This document shows positions 11,801 through 19,504 of a stretch of 19,504 nt of DNA, in pieces. A program made the translations under genes and the position numbers. Numbering within the stretch: position 1 is the first letter of the stretch; each line of letters begins with the position of its first letter. The stretch covers positions 1,766-21,269 of the forward strand of contig JAAMXP010000119.1 of NCBI GenBank assembly GCA_019693395.1, given 5' to 3'. The stretch is from Ettlia oleoabundans (taxonomy: Eukaryota > Chlorophyta > Chlorophyceae > Chlamydomonadales). The notes beneath the pieces are model-generated. The model had not been told where the DNA came from and searched no databases. It saw only the letters and a list, made by a program, of their open reading frames with translations.

Positions 11801-14800
11801 CTGCATACAACACGATGGTGGGGGAAGTTGGCAGGGTGACGAGAGGTTGGAGATCGGGTCCAAGAGTTGGTAACGGGAGTGCAATGTCAAGAGCGCAGCT
11901 CACTCCGATCCAAAGCTTGGTAGGTTAGTGTGCCGGCAAGCTGCGATTGTGCCTGCTCACCTCCCAGCACCATCAGGTCGGCGTCGCCCTCGCTGATCAG
12001 CTCCTGGCAGCCCTGGGAGGTGCCGCCAGCCACGCAGTCGAAAGTGACGTCGGCGGTGTTGCCCTTGGCCACGGCGGTCTTGCAGGCTTGCAGCAGAGCA
12101 AGGTCAGCAGCCATGGGGATGCACCAGCGCACGGCGTTGGTGCCAGCAGCAGGGGCCTGCAAATAGGTGCAAATAGGAGCAGGGAGCCCGGGTGAATATC
12201 GCCAGGGAAACTTGGGACCATGAGCTGCACGAGGCAGTCACTGACACCCTGCCGGCCTGTTAGGGCGGCATAGCGACTGGCGGTTGGTGTTGCGTCATGA
12301 AAGAGCCTGGAGAGGCTGGAGAGGCTAACCTGGGACTCAGCCAGGGTATCCAGGGAGGTCATGCCCTCGTAAGCCTCGCGAGAGCCAGTGCTGAAGAACT
12401 GCTCGAAGGGCACGTCGATGGCCTGCAGCAACCACGCACACACAAAGGCAGCGGGGTTCACACAACCATGACTAGCAGGGCAGGCTACTACACAATAGAG
12501 GTTACTGAAGGTTGCTGCAAGACTTTCGTGGTGCGCTCCGTGCGCAGAGCCACAATGCAGCTGACAGGGAGCTCACGGCAACCAGCGCGTGCGCCCGCCG
12601 CCTCCCCTCACCCCCCCAATGCACCCACCCACCCACCCACCCCCACCCCCCTCCACCCACACACCCACGCACACACACATGAACAAAACCACCATCCCCT
12701 CACCAGCAGGCTCTGGGCGTCTTCTCCCAGCAGCAGGTCGTTCTCGCCACCGATGCTCTGAAGGGCGGTGGCCAGCGCAGCACCTGTAAGGAAAGAAAAG
12801 GTAGAAAGCATAGAATGATGACGCAGAAAATTGAATGACATGATGGCAGGTAGCTCCCATTCCAATAAGCAACACAGAGTGCGCACGAAGGAAGCCAGTT
12901 CAGCACCGGCTGCACGTGTGTATAGTGTATAACAACACACCCAGCCCAATAGCAGCCTTGCATGGTGCTTACCGCCGTCAGCCAGGGCAGTCCTGATTGA
13001 TGCGCCAAAGGCGTTGCCCTTCACCTCAGCACTCGTCATCACTGCACCCACATGAGCAAGGTGAGAGCAACTGTCAGCCAGAAGCAGCATGCCAGAGCAA
13101 CTGCAGCAGCTGTGAGAGAAAACCAGCACGAAAGCAAGCACAAGCTGGTTGGCATAAGAGCCAAACGGACAATGCGACTGTCAGTTGATGCACGAGCGGA
13201 GATTCAACGACATGGGCAGCCAGCCTGGCATGGCGCTTGACGCAAGCAGCGAGCTGGGCATGAGGCTTGCCTGCACGGGCGGGCACCCTGGCAATGTTGC
13301 AGGACTCAAACTCCTCCAGGGTTGCGCAGCCACCAGCAGGGCACAGGAGCCTCAGGTCCTCCTGCAAACATACGAACAAGTACATAAATCTAAAGCTGGC
13401 TTTGCGTTCTTCAACAAGGGCTGTGCAAACCAGAGAATACGTGTATGCTCCTGCTGCCACCCACCTTGCTCTTGTTAGACCAGGGCTGAGGCTCGCTGCC
13501 ATCGGAGGCATACTGAAGGGGTGAAGCCTGCTTGGTGAATGCAACATCACCTGCAGCAGGTCAGCCATGAGGCAAAATAGTGTGTATCTAACCATCAGAC
13601 GAGCAATGCTCCTAAAATTTCGGCGGGGAAGGCCGCAAGCTGCGTAGCCCCCGTGCAAAGGGCAGCAAGCAGGCTGGTGCAGCGCTTACCTGCGTCCTCA
13701 AAGAGGCAGCGGACGGAGCCGATGTAGTCGTAGTATGGATCCTCGGCAGAGCAGTCACCCTACAGGGAGACGGGCGTGAGAACGAAAGATTTAGCAAGAC
13801 ACATCAGGGTAACAAAGGGTGCACGCAGATAAACTGTGGTTCACACCCCGGCCAGGCGAGACGCTCTCAAGCCACGTGGCATGCAACAAAGAGATGGCAA
13901 GAGACGCCTCTGTCACGTATGCTTACCGTGCATCCGGTGCACAGGCCGTCGTACTTAGTGCCGCCAGTTGAGGGGCCGTCGGCATTGGTGCCGGGGGCGC
14001 AGGTGGTGGAGAAGAAAGAGGCCACGCTCTCGGCATCGGCCAGAACATTGGGGTCCTGGTTCACGGCGGGCATCTGCAAGGCAGACATGAAGGAAAGCAA
14101 GCATGGTTGTTCTGCTGGCGTGGTGCACTGCTGGTGGAGTGGTGGGGAGTGCGGGCAGCCAGGCATCGACGGTGTTTCAAGGCAGCCAGGCACGTTCCAG
14201 GTGGGAGAGCTTCAAGGTGGGGACTGCTTGTGCATGAGTTGCTTGCCAGGGTCCCCACGACTGCATGTGCTTGGGCAAGCCGCAGGCTGGCTTACCACTC
14301 CCTCCTCAGTCAGGAAGCCAACGGGCATCATCCAGCCAGAGGTCTTGCGGTAGCCAGTGTGGCAAGAGCGCTTGCCCTGCAGGCCGGGGGGGAGGATTGA
14401 AGACACAAATGGTTTTTCAAAATAGTGGTGCACAACAACCAAATATGTGGCGGGAGCAGGATAGCAGGAGTGGGATTGCAGCACATGCGCGGGATAGCAG
14501 GAGCGCCGCGTTCCCCAACAGCTGGGCATGGTTGCAACAGAGCAGGCGTCGCAGTTTGCAGGGCTGGTTGTTAAGCAGTTAAGCCTGCCATCAGCAACAA
14601 GTAGGGCAAGTGACCCTTCCATGCCTGTTGAGCGGCAGGAAGGGAACACTGAGAGCTTGAGATGCATTGAAGGAAGGGCACGGCAGAGGGTTTGAAGGCA
14701 CCAACGCTGCCTGCCTGCGTGTGACACAAGCGACTGTCGCAGCACAAGGGACGGCGCATGCTTTGCTGCTCACCTTGAGGTCGTTGAAAGTGACGCCAGG

Positions 14801-17800
14801 GGTGCAGAACTCCTTGTTCACCAAAGCCACGCTGTAATAGGACGCGCCAGCCAGGTCACCGTAGAACTCTGCACGTGAACATCACAGCAGGGCAGCAGCG
14901 GGGTGATTCGGAAACATAACAGCCGCGCGACAGGGGGTAATCTGGCAAGAGCAAAGTAGCGCAGCAGGGAGATGATGAAGCAACAGTACAGCAGGCGATA
15001 ATTTAGCAAGGGCAAAGCGTCGCAGCAGTTTATTTTTTAGGGTTTTTTAGGGTTCAGGGTTCAGGGCCATAGTTCGCACGCAGCAATTCGGCAAGTGGGA
15101 GGCGGCCAGAGTCGCAGAGGGCTACCGTCGGCTGTAGAGAGCTGCCGGCTGGCTGCATAAACCCTACGTTCAAGAACAATCAAATGCATTGAGATTTGCG
15201 GGGTCATGCCATCCTCCTACCTGCTGCAATGGGCTCCAGGTTGTAGTTCACGTGAGCGGGCAACTGAGCACTGCCTGCATGGAAAGGGAAGGCAAGTGGA
15301 AGGGAGTTGGTGAAATGTTTGATTGGTGCTAAGTATGCAAGTGGTCGACTGCTACCAGCACATGGGAGCGCAGCTTAGCAGATCAGACCATACTGGCCTT
15401 AAAGCAGCCGCCATTAAGGCACGCAGGACTGAGTTTAAGTCAGTCTAACAGCGACATGCCTTGCAGCTAGACACCACTGCCAAAAAAAGCCAGACAACGC
15501 GCTCAACAAAGCCAAACAACAACACACGAACGCCACAAGAGTTCCCTGTGACGGTGCCCGCTCACCTCCCAGCACCATAAGCTCCGCCTCGCCCTTGCTG
15601 ATCATCTCCTGGCAGCCCTCGCTGTCGCCGCCAGCCACGCAGTCGAAAGTAACGGCAGCGGTGTTGCCGTTGGCCACCGCAGTCTTGCAGGCTTGCAGCA
15701 GCGCGGGGGTAGCCTCCATGGGGATGCACCAGCGAGCGGTGTTGCCTGTGTTGCCACCAGCAGCGGGGGTCTGCGACAGCATAGCAGACGGAGGATGTTG
15801 TTGCAACTGTTTGTTGTGGCAATATTTTGGGTTGTTAGGATTGGGTGTGTGTAAAACAATAGCAAAAACATGCACATACCAGCCACTGAGCAAGCAGCAA
15901 GCTGGCACAACCAAGCCGCTGGTTGCCTGGCTTACCGGGGTGGCAGGGGCTGCGGGGGTGGCCGGGGCGTTCTCCAACTCGACGATGCCCTCGTAGGCTG
16001 CCTTGGTGTTGGCGCCGACGTATTCGATGAAGGGGGTGTTGACAGGCTACACGCAATCAAGAGCCAGCGGCAGAAGGGGTGAGGCCGGTGTACCAGCCAG
16101 GCATGCGTGCACAGAGAATCATGCAAAAGCGGGAGGCTAAACACGCCTTTTAACATGCAATGAAGGCCAGGGGCAGCGCTGCCCCTGCTGCTGCCAAGCA
16201 AGCAGGCTGGAAATGCATGGCATGTGTTGATGAAGGGCAGGGGAGTTGCTTAGCCTCTTCCCGCAAACTTTTGTAAAGGGCTTCCCGTTGTGTTTTCCAA
16301 ATAAACAAGGGGTTACTCTGGCCTGCTCACCAGGAGCCCCACGGTGTCCGCAGAGAAAGCAAAGTTGAAGATGTCGTTGATGCCGATGGTGGCATTGAGG
16401 AAAGCAGGGTCCCTGCCGGCGGCCACCAGCGCTTCCTGGATGCTCGTGCCCAGGGGGCTGCTCCGAGTGGCGGCATCGGTCATGACGGCGTATGCGGGGG
16501 CCTTGGCCAGGTTGCAGGACTCATACTCCTCCACGGTCTTGCAGCCGCCCTCGGGGCACATCAGCCTCATGTCGTCCTGCACATAAAGCAGGCAAAGCAG
16601 CAATGCGCAGGCGCCAAGCACTAGAGAAAGAGCAAGCCAAAGCAGCAACGTGCAGGCGGCAAAACATCACGAAAGACAGCAACTCAAGGCATGTGGAATA
16701 CATGAAATGGCACCCCGGGGAAAGCGCGAGGGAGATGGCTGGGAGTGTCGATGAGAGTCGTGCACACTGCCAACATGCGTGCCCAGCGAGCGTGTTGATT
16801 TGGGGATAGCTGAGGTGCCAAGGCATACAGACGCACGCAACAGCATCTGGTGCATGGGAGGAGGCAACCCGCCAAATTGGGCCAACCTCCAGAGCGACAT
16901 GGGTGCAGTTGGCATGGATGCACCCACCTTAGCCAGACTGGACCAGGTCTGAGGGTCGGTACCGTCGGAAGCATGCTCCAAAGGGGTGGCGTGCTTGGTG
17001 AAAGACACATCTGCGTTGCAAGACAAGGGCGTGGGAGGCAGCAGGGGTGGTTAAATGGGGGGGTGCTATCAAGCTCATATGGAATCAGGCCTTGACATGC
17101 CGGTGTGGGCACTGCTAGCTGTTGCAAACAGATAGCCAAATCTCTATGTTCTTCAAGGTAAGATCTTCACGGTGCTGAAAGGGAGTTGCCGATGCCCAAG
17201 ATCCCTGACTGAACTGCACAGCGGCCTGCACCAGCACTCACCTGCGCCCTCCATCATGCAGCGCAGGGAACCTGGGTAGCTGACATAGATACCATCAACG
17301 CTGCAGTCACCCTGCAACACTCATCGCACGACGCAAGGTGGGGCAGCACAAAGTGTGGGAACGATGCCAGCATACGACCGAACGAGGGGTGTGGCCAGTT
17401 GAAAGGTGGGTCACACCTCAAGCAGCCCTGCAACAGCATTACCAGGGGTTTATACCTCAAACGGCCCCGCAACCACAGTAGCATGCAACCGCCACAGCAG
17501 GCGTATACCTCAATCAGTCCTGCAACCGCAGCGTCCTAGGCCTACCTTGCAGCCGGTGCACAGGCCCTCCCACTCGGTTTCGCCTGCACCAGGGCCGCCA
17601 TTGTTGGTTCCAACGGCGCAGGTGGTGTTGAAGAACGAGGCCACGCTTTGGGCATCGGCCGCCACCTGACTGTTACTGTTGACGGCGGGCATCTGCGGGA
17701 ATGGCGAGCAGAGCAGGCGCGAAAGCCAGACAAGTCAACACAAGGCCAGCAAGGGACGGAGGGGTGGCAAGTACCATCCGGTGAAAAGAGGGTAGGCTGT

Positions 17801-19284
17801 GGTTGGCAGGGTGACTGTGCACTCCAAGCTGCAAGCGCGCGGCCCAGAGCAGGCGCAGCTTACACGTGAATTGCACAAGAAGCAATGCTGGATGCACAAC
17901 CAAACTGTGCAATGGATACCAAGGCAATGCATTGTTCAGTGCAAAGCTTGATTGTGCATGGCGCACTGCAGCATTGCTGTGTGCATACGCACCACGCCCG
18001 ACTCAGCCAGGTAGCCGACAGGCAAGATCCAGCCGGCAGTCCTGCGGTAGCCAGTGTGGCAGGAGGCCTTGCCCTGCAGCAAGCCAAATCGACAGAACAG
18101 GAAGCGAATATTCACTCAATACATGCTTTAAACATACATCAGTCAATACTTAAGGACAAATCAGTACTACTGAAGAAAAATCTCATCCATCTTGAATATC
18201 AACATAGATATAGACAAAAACGAGGTGGCCGCCGATGCATGGTTTCGGCTGCGCCACCAGTGGTAAGGTTCTGACATAAGTTGTACGTTGCGCTCGAGCC
18301 GTGCTGTGTGCTGCAAGAGCCATTACATTGCACCCAGCATGCTGATCCAGAGAGCAGTGCCCGGAAACCGCTGGCCGCTGCGGCGAACCTGGAGGTCAGC
18401 GAGGGTGACGCCGGGAGTGCAAAACTCCTTGCGCACCACAGCCACGCTGTAGTAGTTGGCGCCAGCCAGGTCACCGTAGAACTCTAAATATGGCGATGGG
18501 GCGGGCCAGAGGGAGAGGAAGCGGAAGGGTAAGCAGGGTGGCAGACAACAAAGGCAGGCAGGCAGGCAGGCACAGCTGGGTTAGGCAGGGCAGCTGCTCA
18601 AGGGGCAAGAAGCTGATGCTTGCCAAGCGTAGGCCTTGCCTGCAACGATGGGCTCCAGCTGGTAGGCATCGTTCGCACTAATCATGGCGGGGCCTGCAGC
18701 CACAGTGCGCAGCAAGACATGCCTGGGTGGGCGGGTGGGTGAGAATATGGCAGGGCCTACACATGGCTGCAATCCGGCGCGGTCTCGGTAGCATCACTCC
18801 CTCCGCAATCGAGCAAACCCTAGGATAACCCACCTCCCAGGGTGGCCAGCTGAGCCTCTCCCTGGCTGATCAGCTCCAGGCACCCCTCGCTGTCGTCACC
18901 AGCCACGCAGGAGAAGGTAACGGCGTCTGTGTTGGCCAGGCCGACGGCCTGGGTGCATGCCGCCACAGCGGCGGCGTTGTTCGGCGCGGGCATGCACCAC
19001 TTGACGTCAGTGGCGGTCTGCAGCTTTGAAATGATAGGGTGGGCAGCAATTCGGTGGGCCCAGGCTCCGTTGCAATAGCCGGGGCCTAGGGCATTTCATC
19101 GCATGCATGAGCAAAACCCTTCGCATCCGACCGCCAGCAAGCCAGCGAATCGCCACCCCCGGCGTTCGAGTGCATGGTAACGCACCTGAGACAGGACGCG
19201 GGCGTGAGCAGGGGCGCCCAACACTGCGAGGGCGACAGCCATTGTAAACAAAACCATGTTTCGCATCTTCCGGTGTGGCACCAT
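8874..19284 (-). CDS. Triplicated transferrin with signal peptide and C-terminal membrane anchor
   Basis: Probable surface iron-binding protein. It has 32 exons. Leader: 19284-19186. Lobe 1: 19017-18834, 18693-18640, 18483-18389, 18073-17993, 17692-17546, 17311-17242, 17010-16928, 16576-16331, 16046-15936. Lobe 2: 15770-15566, 15274-15221, 14868-14774, 14376-14296, 14073-13927, 13759-13690, 13550-13465, 13361-13271, 13041-12973, 12783-12704, 12422-12330. Lobe 3: 12156-11961, 11800-11747, 11532-11438, 11168-11088, 10827-10681, 10417-10348, 10219-10134, 10031-9941, 9794-9726, 9502-9423, 9188-8874. These sum to 3525 nt, 1174 aa. The signal peptide is [19 protein letters not shown]. Each lobe has 14 cysteines and SCHTGY-x-x-T-x-GW, like animal transferrins. 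A TM helix (about 1114-1138) and NKRKTR precede a short tail, so type I topology. ATG 19284 lies downstream of a TATA box; ATGs at 19266 and 19257 are also possible. Triplicated transferrins are known from Dunaliella. Confidence 0.92.
9521..9629. repeat. Degenerate tandem repeat in a lobe-3 intron
   Basis: A unit containing TAGAAAGCAAAGACGTCGGT followed by ATGGTGG recurs about 65 bp later as TAGAAAGCAAATACATCGGC plus ATGGTGG, with a partial copy (GTAGACAGCAAG) between. It lies in the intron between exons 9726 and 9502. Confidence 0.6.
10032..10133 (-). repeat. Lobe-3 intron nearly identical to the paralogous lobe-2 intron
   Basis: This 102-nt intron aligns with 13362-13464 with two substitutions and one single-base indel by hand count. 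See the partner entry. Confidence 0.95.
12604..12680. repeat. CCCACC/CACA-rich tract, G-rich on the transcript strand
   Basis: Several consecutive CCCA units, then C-runs and CACACA, lie in the lobe-2 intron starting just after the donor at 12703. The pre-mRNA therefore carries repeated GGGT blocks able to form a G-quadruplex. Confidence 0.85.
13362..13464 (-). repeat. Lobe-2 intron nearly identical to the paralogous lobe-3 intron
   Basis: This 103-nt intron matches 10032-10133 at about 97%. The flanking exon pairs match at about 82% (13271-13361 against 9941-10031) and 71% (13465-13550 against 10134-10219), so the intron is more conserved than the coding sequence around it. Confidence 0.95.
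15033..15066. repeat. Interstitial telomere-like tract (TTTAGGG-type, degenerate)
   Basis: Four successive units end in AGGG: two of the form TTTTTTAGGG and two TTCAGGG. They resemble the plant and green-algal telomere repeat TTTAGGG. The tract lies inside the lobe-2 intron between exons 15221 and 14868. Confidence 0.7.
17413..17526. repeat. Three dispersed copies of a ~22-mer in a lobe-1 intron
   Basis: Copies at 17413-17434, 17452-17473 and 17505-17526 share the pattern AYACCTCAA-N-C-RG-Y-CC-Y-GCAAC. They lie in the intron between exons 17546 and 17311. Confidence 0.65.
18110..18230. other. AT-rich patch inside a lobe-1 intron
   Basis: About 120 bp of distinctly AT-rich sequence interrupts an otherwise GC-rich intron between exons 18389 and 18073. 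No coding frame or terminal repeat is recognised. Confidence 0.5.
18553..18573. repeat. (GGCA)n microsatellite in a lobe-1 intron
   Basis: Five consecutive GGCA units lie between exons 18640 and 18483. Confidence 0.85.
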
Positions 19285-19336
19285 ATGCCCCTCACCAACC
19301 AATCGGAAATGGAGGAGAATTGTTATCGGGAATGGG

Positions 19337-19342
19337 TTTATA
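19337..19342 (-). promoter_or_regulatory. TATA box of the transferrin gene
   Basis: The minus strand reads CATATAAACC, with TATAAA at 19342-19337. A start site 25-30 nt downstream would fall near 19310, which fits the ATG at 19284 and excludes the upstream ATG at 19374 from the mRNA. Confidence 0.65.
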
Positions 19343-19350
19343 TGACAGGG

Positions 19351-19375
19351 CACGCGTGCGTGTTGCAAGCACACG
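19351..19375 (-). promoter_or_regulatory. Paired candidate iron-responsive elements (CACGCG and CACACG)
   Basis: CACGCG lies at 19351-19356, within the palindrome CACGCGTG, and CACACG at 19370-19375 on the plus strand, 9 and 28 bp upstream of the TATA box. The same two hexamers are the iron-responsive elements described for the Chlamydomonas FOX1 promoter, there too with CACACG distal. Both are short and could occur by chance in GC-rich DNA. Confidence 0.4.
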
Positions 19376-19504
19376 CCAGATAGGGGTCGATTTCTGCTAG
19401 CGGTGAATTTGCTAATGTGGGTGGTATTGAGGCGTCCTTATGTCATTGGCAGGTTCAGTTAGACTTCTACAATGACATGGCCTTAGTCGGGGGCAGAGGG
19501 GGTG
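19376..19504. other. Upstream flank of the transferrin gene
   Basis: The right edge of the window is upstream sequence of the transferrin gene. I see no gene or clear element beyond the promoter motifs already listed. Confidence 0.4.

Larger units (their letters stand above)
8874..12156 (-). other. Transferrin lobe 3 (residues ~748-1070) plus membrane anchor
   Basis: Eleven exons. The Asp63 position is Gly812, Tyr95 is kept (Tyr841), Thr120 and Arg124 are kept (Thr869, Arg873), Tyr188 is kept (Tyr950 in YVDYGG), and His249 is replaced by Arg1019. Exon sizes 54, 95, 81, 147, 70, 86, 91, 69 and 80 nt are identical to those of lobe 2. The last exon adds a Ser/Gly-rich stalk, a TM helix [20 protein letters not shown] and a basic stop-transfer NKRK. 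A GC donor again follows the exon ending at 9941. Confidence 0.88.
12330..15770 (-). other. Transferrin lobe 2 (residues ~391-747)
   Basis: Eleven exons, again 357 codons. The Asp63 position is Gly458 (LMVLGG), Tyr95 is kept (Tyr487 in SYYSVALV), Tyr188 is kept (Tyr596 in YYDYIG), and His249 is replaced by Arg665 (VPARAVM). The anion-site Thr is kept (Thr515), but the Arg124 position is Lys519, with Arg one residue earlier ([11 protein letters not shown]). A GC donor follows the exon ending at 13271; the G|TG codon it restores (Val in ARAVMT) supports the call. Confidence 0.88.
15936..19017 (-). other. Transferrin lobe 1 (residues ~34-390)
   Basis: Nine exons, 357 codons. Set against human transferrin N-lobe numbering: the Asp63 position is Gly94 (ATLGG), Tyr95 is kept (Tyr123 in ANYYSVAVV), the anion-site Thr120 and Arg124 are kept (Thr151, Arg155 in [12 protein letters not shown]), Tyr188 is kept (Tyr232 in YVSYPG), and His249 is replaced by Tyr300 (APAYAVM). 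The exon 16576-16331 corresponds to three separate exons in lobes 2 and 3. The intron after 18640 has a GC donor. N-glycosylation sequons occur at FNTTC and NATIG. A Pro/Ala-rich linker ([10 protein letters not shown]) joins it to lobe 2. Confidence 0.88.

Noticed and set aside
13074..13658. Minus-strand open frame running through a transferrin exon and intron
   Set aside because: It reads in frame only for the exon at 13361-13271. The upstream part is the wrong frame of the neighbouring exon, and the 103-nt intron is not a multiple of three.
17413..17526. Possible CRISPR-like array
   Set aside because: Only three imperfect short copies with unequal spacing inside a eukaryotic intron; no cas genes.
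19257..19374. Upstream ATG at 19374 as transferrin start
   Set aside because: It lies upstream of the TATA box and precedes the signal peptide with about 30 non-signal-like residues. The ATG at 19284, or those at 19266 and 19257, fits better.

Overview
The window looks like nuclear DNA of a green alga (Chlorophyta, probably a trebouxiophyte; this is an inference). The genes are cut into many short exons by introns of roughly 50-400 nt. An Arabidopsis-type TTTAGGG-like tract sits in one intron. The largest gene encodes a triplicated transferrin, a protein class known from Dunaliella. The long open frames on the opposite strands are mostly antisense shadows. I reassembled the genes by hand from GT/GC...AG splice sites, keeping intron phase.

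Layout. (1) Positions 1-2593, minus strand: the 5' part of a SulP/SLC26 sulfate-permease-type transporter that runs off the left edge. Its leftmost intron sequence carries a hammerhead-ribozyme-like motif on the plus strand. (2) Positions 2938-4361, plus strand: a small four-TM protein of unknown function, divergent from the transporter. (3) Positions 4723-6883, minus strand: a seven-exon UMP-CMP kinase with an 86-residue N-terminal extension that suggests organelle import. (4) Positions 7508-8322, plus strand: a 143-aa VOC/glyoxalase-fold protein that looks bacterial but is split into five exons; it shares a divergent promoter region with the kinase. (5) Positions 8874-19284, minus strand: a 32-exon gene for a ~1174-aa protein with a signal peptide, three transferrin lobes in tandem (357, 357 and ~323 residues before the tail) and a C-terminal transmembrane anchor.

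The transferrin gene is the main interest. Every lobe has glycine in place of the canonical Asp63 iron ligand. The canonical His249 is Tyr, Arg and Arg in lobes 1, 2 and 3. Both ligand tyrosines are kept in all three. Lobe 2 also has Lys at the anion-binding Arg124 position. Intron positions and phases match across lobes except that lobe 1 lacks two introns. One lobe-2 intron and its lobe-3 counterpart are about 97% identical although the flanking exons are only 71-82% identical. Upstream lie a TATA box and two hexamers identical to the iron-responsive elements described for Chlamydomonas FOX1, which fits iron-regulated surface iron uptake.

The other genes are housekeeping or metabolic (sulfate uptake, pyrimidine nucleotide kinase, VOC enzyme) and do not form an obvious pathway with the transferrin. 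No tRNA, rRNA or CRISPR array was seen.
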